Under the pieces are notes generated by a model. The model worked only from the letters and a program-made list of their open reading frames with translations, was not told where the DNA came from and ran no database searches. Below are positions 53,212 through 60,418 of a DNA stretch of 64,000 nucleotides, piece after piece (position 1 is the stretch's first letter; the number at the start of each line of letters is the position of its first letter). Made by a program: the position numbers and the translations under genes. Source of the DNA: Isoptericola halalbus (lineage in GTDB: Bacteria; Actinomycetota; Actinomycetes; Actinomycetales; Cellulomonadaceae); the NCBI GenBank assembly GCA_009663185.1, contig VJZX01000014.1, forward strand, positions 16,583 through 80,582. The letters run 5' to 3'.

Positions 53212-53418
53212 ATGACGAACGAACGCACCCTCTACCGTCCGACTCAGGGCCGCATGCTCGGCGGCGTCTGCGCCGGGATCGCGGACTATTTCGGTTGGGA
53301 CCGCAATCTCGTGCGGATCCTCGCCGTCGTGTCGATCCTCATCCCCGGGCCACAGGTTCTCGCGTACATCGTGGGCTGGATCGTGATCCCCGACGAGCGC
53401 AAGTTGTCCCGGTCCTGA
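53212..53418 (+). CDS. PspC-domain membrane protein
   Basis: 68-aa protein consisting of a single PspC domain: LYRPTQGRMLGGVCAGIADYFGWDRNLVRILAVVSILIPG, then a hydrophobic helix (VLAYIVGWIVIP) and DERKLSRS. In proteobacteria PspC is a membrane stress sensor; in actinobacteria such short proteins are common and uncharacterised. The transcript is probably leaderless. It is convergent with kduI across a triplicated family B repeat. Confidence 0.88.
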   Translation: MTNERTLYRPTQGRMLGGVCAGIADYFGWDRNLVRILAVVSILIPGPQVLAYIVGWIVIPDERKLSRS

Positions 53419-53432
53419 GCCGCCTGCCCCCG

Positions 53433-53484
53433 CCACCTCGGCGCGGAACGTTCTACCTCGGCGAGAGGTGTTCTACCTCGGCGG
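53433..53484. repeat. Family B repeat, copy 4 (three inverted-orientation units)
   Basis: ACCTCGGCG occurs at 53435, 53455 and 53475, exactly 20 nt apart; the last two units read TTCTACCTCGGCG. Read on the minus strand, the end adjacent to kduI is TGACCGCCGAGGTAGAAC, where TGA is the kduI stop. The same 18 bases follow the winged-helix gene at 16.6 kb. Confidence 0.85.
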
Positions 53485-54303
53485 TCAGCGCAGGGCTGTG
53501 GGCGGGACGGCATCCATGTCGGTGAACTCCTGGTTCTCCCCCGCCATGGCCCACACGAACGAGTACGACGACGTCCCCACGCCCGAGTGCACCGACCAGC
53601 TTGGCGAGATCACGGCCTGACGGTCGGCGACGATCAGGTGCCGCGTCTGCGTCGGCTCGCCGCACAGGTGCACGACGCGCGCGTCGTCGGGCATGTCGAA
53701 GTACAGGTAGCACTCGGTGCGCCGGTCGTGCGTGTGCGCGGGCATGGTGTTCCACATCGAGCCCGGGTGCAGCCGCGTCACGCCCATGACGACCTGGCAC
53801 GACCGCACGCCCTTGGCGTGGATGATCTGGGTCAGCGAGCGCCGGTTCGACGTGAGCTGGTCGCCCAGCTCGAGCACGTTGCCCTCGCCCGGGAGCGTGA
53901 GCACGGTCGGGAAGGTCGTGTGCGCGGGTGCGGAGAAGAGGTAGAACGCCGCACCCTCGCCCGCGAAGACGACGTCGCGCGTCCCGCGGCCCACGTAGAG
54001 GCACGCGCCGCTCGGCAGCTCGTAGGTGTCGCCGTCGCACGTGATCGTGCCTGCGGAGCCCACGTTGATGATGCCGACCTCACGGTTCTCGAGGAAGAAG
54101 TCGGACCGCAGCTCGTCGTAGGTCGGCAGCGGCAGCGGCTCGGCGCCAGGCACGGCGCCGCCGAGGACGATCCGGTCGTGGTGGGTGTAGACCGTCCGCA
54201 CCTCGCCGGGCACGAACAGGTCCTCGACGAGGTAGCGGGCCCGCAGCTCGTCGGTGTCCATGCCGGGGACCTGGTCCGGGTGAGTGGCGTAACGCTGTTC
54301 CAT
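53485..54303 (-). CDS. kduI: 5-dehydro-4-deoxy-D-glucuronate isomerase
   Basis: 272-aa cupin isomerase converting 5-keto-4-deoxyuronate to 2,5-diketo-3-deoxygluconate in breakdown of unsaturated uronates. Typical segments: MEQRYATHPDQVPGMDTDELR at the start, LENREVGIINVGSAG, GMRD-like zinc region LHPGSMWNTMPAHTHDRRTECYLYF with His and Glu ligands, and ISPSWSVHSGVGTSSYSFVWAMAGEN. GGAGGAG precedes the ATG. Last gene of the uronate operon, after kduD. Confidence 0.94.
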   Translation of the reverse strand: MEQRYATHPDQVPGMDTDELRARYLVEDLFVPGEVRTVYTHHDRIVLGGAVPGAEPLPLPTYDELRSDFFLENREVGIINVGSAGTITCDGDTYELPSGACLYVGRGTRDVVFAGEGAAFYLFSAPAHTTFPTVLTLPGEGNVLELGDQLTSNRRSLTQIIHAKGVRSCQVVMGVTRLHPGSMWNTMPAHTHDRRTECYLYFDMPDDARVVHLCGEPTQTRHLIVADRQAVISPSWSVHSGVGTSSYSFVWAMAGENQEFTDMDAVPPTALR

Positions 54304-54344
54304 GGGTGCTCCTCCAGGTGGGTCGTTGAAACGGTCGTGGGCAC

Positions 54345-55109
54345 TCAGCGGACGAGCCAGCCGCCGTCGACGGGCAGGACCGTCCCGTGCACGTACGCGG
54401 CGGCGTCGGAGGCGAGGAAGACGATCGCGCCCGCGAGGTCGTCGGGCGTACCCCACCGCCCGGCGGGGATGCGCTCGGAGATCGAGCGCTGGCGCACCTC
54501 GTCGGCGCGGATCGGTGCCGTGTTGTCGGTGGCCATGTAGCCCGGCGCGACGGCGTTGACGTTGACGCCCCGGGCCGCCCACTCGTTGGCCAGAGCCCTG
54601 GTGAGGCCGACGACGGCGTGCTTCGACGCCGCGTAGCCGGGCACGAGGATGCCGCCCTGGAACGACAGCATCGACGCGACGTTGATGATGCGCCCCGAGC
54701 CGCGCTCGAGCATGCGCCGCCCGGCCGCGCGCGACAGGTGGAAGACCGCGTCAAGGTTCACCGCGAGCACGGTGTCCCAGTCCTCGACCGGGTGCTCGGC
54801 GGCCGGCGCGCGCCGGATCGTACCGGCGTTGTTGACGAGCACGTCGACGCCGCCGAGCACGTCGGTCACCTCCTGGACGGCCGACTCGAGCTCGTCGGGC
54901 TTCGCGGTGGTCAGGTCCCGCCGGACGACGTGCACGCGCCGGCCGAGCGCGGCCGCGCGCTCCACGGTCTCGTCGGGAGCGCTGCGGTCGAGCAGCGCGA
55001 CGTCGGCGCCCGCCTCGGCGAGCGCGAGCGCGGCGCCCTGCCCGAGCCCGCGGCTCGTGCCCGAGACGAGCGCGACCTTTCCGTCGAGCCGGAACCGGTC
55101 GAGGATCAT
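54345..55109 (-). CDS. kduD: 2-deoxy-D-gluconate 3-dehydrogenase / 2,5-diketo-3-deoxygluconate reductase
   Basis: 254-aa short-chain dehydrogenase. The cofactor motif TSRGLGQG is at 18-25, NNAG at 93-96, and the catalytic Ser146, Tyr159 and Lys163 lie in ASMLSFQGGILVPGYAASK. In the Kdu pathway it interconverts 2,5-diketo-3-deoxygluconate and 2-keto-3-deoxygluconate. The ATG overlaps the GH88 stop (ATGA). Adjacent kduI supports the specific assignment over other SDRs. Confidence 0.92.
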   Translation of the reverse strand: MILDRFRLDGKVALVSGTSRGLGQGAALALAEAGADVALLDRSAPDETVERAAALGRRVHVVRRDLTTAKPDELESAVQEVTDVLGGVDVLVNNAGTIRRAPAAEHPVEDWDTVLAVNLDAVFHLSRAAGRRMLERGSGRIINVASMLSFQGGILVPGYAASKHAVVGLTRALANEWAARGVNVNAVAPGYMATDNTAPIRADEVRQRSISERIPAGRWGTPDDLAGAIVFLASDAAAYVHGTVLPVDGGWLVR

Positions 55110-56353
55110 CGGTCCCGTCCCTCACCGACGCTCGAGCCGTCGCCCGGCGCCCACCAGGGCGAGCGCCAGCCGGGCAGCGTGGCGCGGGTCAGGGCCTCGA
55201 GGTAGAAGTAGTCGCCCCACAGGCAGCCCTCGTCGACCCCCTTGTTCTTGGGCGCGTCGTACACGGCGTGCAGCAGCAGCGCGTCCGACGGCTCGTCGGC
55301 CGTGGGCGTGTACCCGGCGACGAGCGCCCGCAGCATCTCGTCAGCCGCGTCCGTGTAGCGGTCCCGACGCTCGCCGTCGGTCTCGACCGACGCGAGCTCG
55401 GCCAGCCCGCAGGCGGCGATCGCGGCGGACGAGCTGTCGCGCGGCGCGTCGCTGCCGTCGCCGTAGACGAGGTCCCAGAACACGACGCCGTCGGCCGGCA
55501 GGTGCGCCAGGAAGTAGTCGGCGCACCGGCGAGAGGCGACGAGTGCCTCCCGGTCGCCCGTGGTCCGGTGATGCAGCGCGAAGCCGTAGATCCCCCATGC
55601 CTGGCCGCGGGCCCAGCACGAGTCGTCGCCCGCGCCCTGCTCGGTCGCGCCGCGCAGCGGCTCGCCCGTGGTGGCGTCCCAGTAGAACGTGTGGAACGTC
55701 GAGTCGTCGGGGCGCAGGAGGTGCGTGCGCACCTGCTCGACGTGCCGGCGCACCGCCTCGGCATACCGCGGCTCGCCCGTGACCTCGCCCGCCCAGGTGA
55801 GCAGGGGCATGTTCATGAGGCTGTCGACGATCGTGCGGCCGCGCTGCGTCGGGTCGGACAGGTCGCCCCACGCCTGGACGATGCCCGCAGGCTCGAGGAA
55901 CCGCGTCATGAGGTGATCCGCCGCCGCGAGCGCCGCGTCCCGCGCCGCCTCGTCGCCGGTCAGGCGCCACGCGGTCACGCATGTGAGCGTGTACAGGAAG
56001 CCGAGGTCGTGCGTGTCGAGGTCCTCTCCGGCGTGCACTCGGCGCGCGAAGTCGGCGGTCTGCCGCACCGCGACCTCCCGGTCCGCCGGATCGCCCGTGA
56101 GCTCGTGGGCGAGCCAATGCAGACCGGTCCAGAAGCACGTGGTCCAGCCCCGGTTCGCACCCTCGGCGAAGTCCTCGGTCGCGGGGCGAGGGGGGTAGGC
56201 GTTGTCACGTGTCGTGTCGTCGGGGAACACGTCGCCGAACGCGACCGCGTTGCGCCGCACGGTGGCCAGGGCCGCCGCGACGGCGGGCGCGAGGTCCTCG
56301 CGCGGACTCGCGGCGTCGGGGACCGTCTCGGTGCGGGCCTCGGTTGATGTCAT
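55106..56353 (-). CDS. GH88 unsaturated glucuronyl hydrolase
   Basis: 415-aa alpha/alpha-barrel hydrolase that removes 4,5-unsaturated uronic acid from the non-reducing end of oligosaccharides made by polysaccharide lyases. The probable catalytic residues are Asp116 (DTHDLGF) and Asp177 (IVDSLMNMPLL). WARGQAWGIYGFALHHR and GCLWGDYFYLEALTR are typical of the family. There is no signal peptide, so cleavage occurs after import. The product feeds KduI and KduD encoded downstream with overlapping ends. Confidence 0.92.
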   Translation of the reverse strand: MTSTEARTETVPDAASPREDLAPAVAAALATVRRNAVAFGDVFPDDTTRDNAYPPRPATEDFAEGANRGWTTCFWTGLHWLAHELTGDPADREVAVRQTADFARRVHAGEDLDTHDLGFLYTLTCVTAWRLTGDEAARDAALAAADHLMTRFLEPAGIVQAWGDLSDPTQRGRTIVDSLMNMPLLTWAGEVTGEPRYAEAVRRHVEQVRTHLLRPDDSTFHTFYWDATTGEPLRGATEQGAGDDSCWARGQAWGIYGFALHHRTTGDREALVASRRCADYFLAHLPADGVVFWDLVYGDGSDAPRDSSSAAIAACGLAELASVETDGERRDRYTDAADEMLRALVAGYTPTADEPSDALLLHAVYDAPKNKGVDEGCLWGDYFYLEALTRATLPGWRSPWWAPGDGSSVGEGRDR

Positions 56354-56414
56354 GGGTACGTCTCTCTTCTCGGCGCACGGGAGCGCCGTCGCAGGTCAGG
56401 TCTCGGGCGGCGGC

Positions 56415-57143
56415 CTAGGCGCCGACGGGCACCTTCTCGGGTGCCCCGTCATGAGCACCGTCGGGCACGACGGCGCGCAACGCGTACCGGCTGCCGCCCC
56501 ACACGACGTACAGCAGCGGTGCCGCGACGAGCCCGAGCCCGACGGCGGGGCGGGCGACGATCACGCCGCCCAGCAGCGCGAGCACGAGCAGCGACGCCGC
56601 GCTGAGGTACCAGCGGCGCACCGCGAGGTAGAGGCTCGCGCGCAGGAGGTCGCGCAGGCGGGCGCCCGGCAGCTCCGGCAGGGCCGCGAGCGCCACGATC
56701 GTCGTGGCCAGCACGAGCACGATCAGCGTCACGAGCACGGGGATGGCGGCGGCTCCGAGGCGCGAGCCCCACACCGCCGCGACGTCGACGGCGAGCACCA
56801 CGACGGCGGAGGTGGCCAGGGCTCCGACAGCCAGGGCGCGCCGGAAGCTGGCGCGGTAGGCCCGCCAGAACGTGCGCACCGGCGTCGCCCCCTCCGTGGT
56901 GAACGCCGAGAACACCGCGAAGGTCGCCGCGAGGGCGGGTGCGACGAACGGGGCCACCAGCGCGTACGCGGCCCACGAGACCCGGGGGTCCATGGTCAGG
57001 AGCAGGACGACGGCCGGCAGGCACGCCACCACGAGGAGCAGGTTGGTGACCAGGCCGGTGTAGACGGTGCCGAACACCAGCTCGTAGGTCTCCTGGGAGA
57101 CAAGCCTGCGGCGCTCGCCCGGCCGGGCGGCGGCGGCGCTCAT
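56415..57143 (-). CDS. DUF624 (YesL-like) membrane protein
   Basis: 242-aa protein with about five or six hydrophobic helices and the family start QETYELVFGTVYTGLVTNLLLVVACLP, then TFWRAYRASFRRAL. DUF624 genes commonly sit with YesM/YtcQ-type sugar ABC systems; their role is unknown, perhaps an accessory transporter subunit. The ATG overlaps the stop of the MalG-type permease (ATGA), which ties it to the transporter. Confidence 0.85.
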   Translation of the reverse strand: MSAAAARPGERRRLVSQETYELVFGTVYTGLVTNLLLVVACLPAVVLLLTMDPRVSWAAYALVAPFVAPALAATFAVFSAFTTEGATPVRTFWRAYRASFRRALAVGALATSAVVVLAVDVAAVWGSRLGAAAIPVLVTLIVLVLATTIVALAALPELPGARLRDLLRASLYLAVRRWYLSAASLLVLALLGGVIVARPAVGLGLVAAPLLYVVWGGSRYALRAVVPDGAHDGAPEKVPVGA

Positions 57144-57979
57144 CCCTTGACCCCCGTCGTCGCGATGCCCTCGACGAAGTAGCGCTGGCCGGCCAGGAAG
57201 ATCAGCGCGATCGGCAGCACCGAGAGGACGGAGCCGGTCATGATCAGCGCATGCTCGGCGTTGTACTGGCCGATGAACGACTTGAGACCGAGCTGGATGG
57301 TCCACAGCTCGCGGTCGCGCAGGTAGATCAGCGGGCCGAGGTAGTCGTTCCAGGTGTTGACGAACGTGATGAGCGTCAGGGAGGCGATGGCCGGCACGGA
57401 CAGCGGCACCATGATGCGCCACCAGATGGCGTACTCGCTGAGCCCGTCGATCCGCGCGGCCTCGCACAGCGAGTCGGGGATCGACTCGTAGTACTGCTTC
57501 ATGAGGAAGACGCCGAACGCGCCGAACGCCTGGAGCAGGACGATCGACAGCAGGGTGTTGTTCAGGCCCCAGCCCGAGATCATCTGGAACTGCGGGATCA
57601 TGTACGACTGCCACGGCACGGCAATGGTGCCGAGATAGACGAGGAACAGCGCGTCGCGGCCCGGAAAGCGCATCTTCGCGAACCCGTAGGCGGCGAAGCT
57701 GCCCGTGAGCACCTGCAGCAGGGTCACCGTGACCGACAGGATCGTGGTGTTCTTCAGCCATGTCACCATGTCGGCCTTGAGCCAGATGTCCGCATAGTTC
57801 TGCCAGCGGAACGGGTCGGGGACCCATTGGACCGGCGCCGTGAACACCTGGTTGTTCATCTTGAGCGACGAGATGATCATCCAGGCGAAGGGCAGCATGA
57901 TCCCCGCCGCGGCGGCGAGCAGGACCACGTACAGCAGCACGCGTCCCGCGGTGCGAACGGCGGTCGGACGGGCGGCCAT
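57140..57979 (-). CDS. Sugar ABC transporter permease, MalG/YtcP type
   Basis: 279-aa permease with six helices; the EAA loop is SLCEAARIDGLSEYAIWWRIMVPLSVPAI. It overlaps its upstream partner at TGATG and the DUF624 gene at its end. AAGGAGG precedes the ATG. Expected to import oligosaccharides with unsaturated uronate ends; no dedicated ATPase gene is present. Confidence 0.93.
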   Translation of the reverse strand: MAARPTAVRTAGRVLLYVVLLAAAAGIMLPFAWMIISSLKMNNQVFTAPVQWVPDPFRWQNYADIWLKADMVTWLKNTTILSVTVTLLQVLTGSFAAYGFAKMRFPGRDALFLVYLGTIAVPWQSYMIPQFQMISGWGLNNTLLSIVLLQAFGAFGVFLMKQYYESIPDSLCEAARIDGLSEYAIWWRIMVPLSVPAIASLTLITFVNTWNDYLGPLIYLRDRELWTIQLGLKSFIGQYNAEHALIMTGSVLSVLPIALIFLAGQRYFVEGIATTGVKG

Positions 57980-58926
57980 CACGCCTCCTTCCGCTTGTTG
58001 TACACGAACTGCACCACGGTCACGAGGATGCAGATTCCGAAGAGGACCACGGCCACGGACGACGCGTAGCCGAACTCGAACTGCACGAAGCCCTTGGTGT
58101 AGATGTAGTGGCTCAGGACGAGCGAGGCCCGGCCCGGGCCACCGTCGGTCATGACGAGGATCAGGTCGAAGACCTTGAAGCTGGCGATTGTGATCATCAC
58201 GGTGACGAGGAACATCGTCGGGCGCAGGCACGGCAGGGTGACGTTCCAGAACCGCTGCCAGGTCGAAGCGCCGTCGATGCGGGCGGCCTCGTGCAGCTCG
58301 GCGGGCACGGTCTGCAGGCCGGCGAGGAAGAGCAGCATGTAGAAGCCCATGTCACGCCAGGTCCCGACGATGATGACGGCGGGCATCACCCAGTCCTTCG
58401 AGACGGTCCAGCCCGGCAGCGCGCCGTCGGTGAACAGGCCGAGCAGCTGGTTGATCGGGCCGTACTCGGGGCTGAACAGCATGTTCCACACGACCGCGAT
58501 CGCGACGATCGACGTGATGTATGGGAAGAAGGCGACGGTCCGGAAGAACGCGACCCCGCGGATCTTCTGGTTGAGCAGCAGCGCCAGGCCGAGCGACACG
58601 ACGATCGTCAGCGGGATGTGCACCGCGGCGTAGTAGAACGTGTTGCCCAGCGCGGTGTGGAAGCCCTTGTCGGTCAGGAGCCGCTGGTAGTTGTCGAGGC
58701 CTACCCAGCTCGCGGTGCCGAAGATGTTGGAGCTCGTGAACGACAGGTAGAACAGCGTCAGGACCGGGACGAGCGTCAGCACGGCGAACCCGACGAAGTT
58801 CGGGAGGATGAACGTCCAGCCGATGAGCGCGTTGCGGGCCGTGAGCCGGGTCCCTGGGCGCCTGGGCCGGGCGAGGGCGGAGCCGGGCAGGACTGCCGCG
58901 GGCTGGTCGACGACTGGTGTCGCCAT
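57979..58926 (-). CDS. Sugar ABC transporter permease, MalF type
   Basis: 315-aa permease with six helices, EAA motif ELHEAARIDGASTWQRFWNVTLPCLRP and an extended first periplasmic loop. GAGGAG precedes the ATG at 58926. It follows the binding-protein gene after a 102-nt gap that contains a strong stem-loop. Confidence 0.93.
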   Translation of the reverse strand: MATPVVDQPAAVLPGSALARPRRPGTRLTARNALIGWTFILPNFVGFAVLTLVPVLTLFYLSFTSSNIFGTASWVGLDNYQRLLTDKGFHTALGNTFYYAAVHIPLTIVVSLGLALLLNQKIRGVAFFRTVAFFPYITSIVAIAVVWNMLFSPEYGPINQLLGLFTDGALPGWTVSKDWVMPAVIIVGTWRDMGFYMLLFLAGLQTVPAELHEAARIDGASTWQRFWNVTLPCLRPTMFLVTVMITIASFKVFDLILVMTDGGPGRASLVLSHYIYTKGFVQFEFGYASSVAVVLFGICILVTVVQFVYNKRKEA

Positions 58927-58970
58927 GGTGCTTCTCCTCGTCGGGTGGTGGAGGACGGGGTGGTGTCCGG

Positions 58971-59017
58971 GGTCGGCGTGTCGACCGGGCCGCTGAGGCC
59001 GGGCCGGCACGCCGACC
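58971..59017. other. Intercistronic stem-loop between binding protein and permease genes
   Basis: 10-bp perfect outer stem GGTCGGCGTG/CACGCCGACC (58971-58980, 59008-59017) with further internal GGCC-rich pairing. Such structures after binding-protein genes often stabilise the upstream mRNA or partly terminate transcription, raising binding-protein levels. Confidence 0.6.
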
Positions 59018-59028
59018 GGGACGTCGGG

Positions 59029-60336
59029 TCAGCCGACCTCGTTGGCGACGCGCTCGGCCGCGGTCGCGAGCGCCTCGTCCACCGGGGTGGACTCGGACAT
59101 GATCTCGGTGTGGACCTCGCCGAGGATGGTCTGGATCGCGGCGGTCTTCTCGCCCACCGGGTTCTCCGGCAGCGTCTCGTGCGTCGTGTAGGCGAACTTC
59201 GACAGGTCGTCCTGCGGCACGCCGTCGAGGCCGAAGATCGTCGACTCGACGGTCTCGTCGATCAGGGCCGGCGTGATGCCGATGGCGGCCAGAGCGGCGG
59301 CACCCTCGGGGCCTGCGGCGTAGGCGAGGAACTCCTTGGCGGTGTCGACCTTCTCCTCGTCGATGCCCGCGTTGATGCCCATCGTGGTGGGGTCGCCGAA
59401 CGTGACCGGCGTGGCGTCGGTGCCCGTGGTGGACTCGTCGGCCTGCGGGATCGGCGCGATGCCCCACTCGAAGGTGTCGGCCTCGCCGGAGGCCTGCTGC
59501 GCCACCAGCGTGGCGATGTACCAGGAGCCCATTGGCAGCATCGCGGCCTTCTGGGTGCCGAACTGCGCCTGGTAGGTCAGCTCGTTCGTGGTGGCGGTCG
59601 CGAAGGTCGGCGTGGAGCCCTCCTGCTGCATCCGCAGGGCGCGCTCGTAGTACGGCGCGAGGAACGAGTAGTCGCCGCCCTCGAGGTCGGCGCCCGACTG
59701 GGCCAGTGCGAAGCCCTGCACGGTCGACTGCCAGGTGTGCAGGTAGGCGCCGGTGGCGTCCTGCTCGCCGATGCCCTTCGTGAGCTCGGCAGCGGCCGCC
59801 TCGTAGTCGTCCCACGTCCACGAGCCGTCCGGCTCGGTGACGCCGGCCTTCGCGAACAGGTCCTTGTTGTAGTACAGGACCCACGAGTCCTGGCGATACG
59901 GCACCGCGTAGGTCTTGCCGTCCACCGCCATCGCCTCGAGGCCGCCCGTGGCCGGGTCGAGCTCGGAAGCGACGTCGGAGATGTCGAGCAGCGTGCCGCC
60001 CGCCTGGAACGTCACGTAGTTCTTCAGGTTCTTGACGATGAAGACGTCGGGCGCCGTGCCGGCGGCCAGGTCGGCCGTCAGCGCGGTGTCGTAGTCGTTG
60101 CCGGCGGGGTACTCCTTGAGCTCCACCGTGACGTCCGGGTTCGCCTCCATGAAGCCGTCGGCGAGCGTCTGGAACTCCGGTGTCGCGGCGAAGTCCCAGC
60201 CGGCCAGGCTGATGGTGACGGGGCCTTCGGCCGTCTCGCCCGCGCCGCCGGCGCCGCCGCCGTCGCTGCCGCAGGCCGTGAGGGCCAGCACCAGCGCCGC
60301 GGACGTGCCGAGCGCGATGGGGGTCGTGCGCTTCAT
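59029..60336 (-). CDS. Sugar ABC transporter substrate-binding lipoprotein
   Basis: 435-aa solute-binding protein with lipobox LTAC (LVLALTACGSDGGG) and a Gly-rich linker, then an SBP_bac_1 fold (GFMEANPDVTVELKEYPAGNDYD, PYRQDSWVLYYNKDLF, GSWYIATLVAQQ). AAGGAG precedes the ATG. It lies between DUF2264 and the permeases and probably binds uronate-containing oligosaccharides given the operon context. Strong stem-loops flank the gene on both sides. Confidence 0.92.
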   Translation of the reverse strand: MKRTTPIALGTSAALVLALTACGSDGGGAGGAGETAEGPVTISLAGWDFAATPEFQTLADGFMEANPDVTVELKEYPAGNDYDTALTADLAAGTAPDVFIVKNLKNYVTFQAGGTLLDISDVASELDPATGGLEAMAVDGKTYAVPYRQDSWVLYYNKDLFAKAGVTEPDGSWTWDDYEAAAAELTKGIGEQDATGAYLHTWQSTVQGFALAQSGADLEGGDYSFLAPYYERALRMQQEGSTPTFATATTNELTYQAQFGTQKAAMLPMGSWYIATLVAQQASGEADTFEWGIAPIPQADESTTGTDATPVTFGDPTTMGINAGIDEEKVDTAKEFLAYAAGPEGAAALAAIGITPALIDETVESTIFGLDGVPQDDLSKFAYTTHETLPENPVGEKTAAIQTILGEVHTEIMSESTPVDEALATAAERVANEVG

Positions 60337-60360
60337 ACCTTGCTCTCCTTCGAGTTCGGC

Positions 60361-60405
60361 GGCCCGCGTACGGGCCTCGACCGAGACCGGGACGGCGTCC
60401 CGGTC
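60361..60405. other. Two stem-loops between DUF2264 and the binding-protein gene
   Basis: GGCCCG-CGTA-CGGGCC (60361-60376) and a perfect 9-bp stem GACCGGGAC-GGC-GTCCCGGTC (60385-60405) in an 82-nt gap. They may act as an mRNA-processing or attenuation point inside the operon. Confidence 0.6.
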
Positions 60406-60418
60406 GTGAGGTGGGTGG

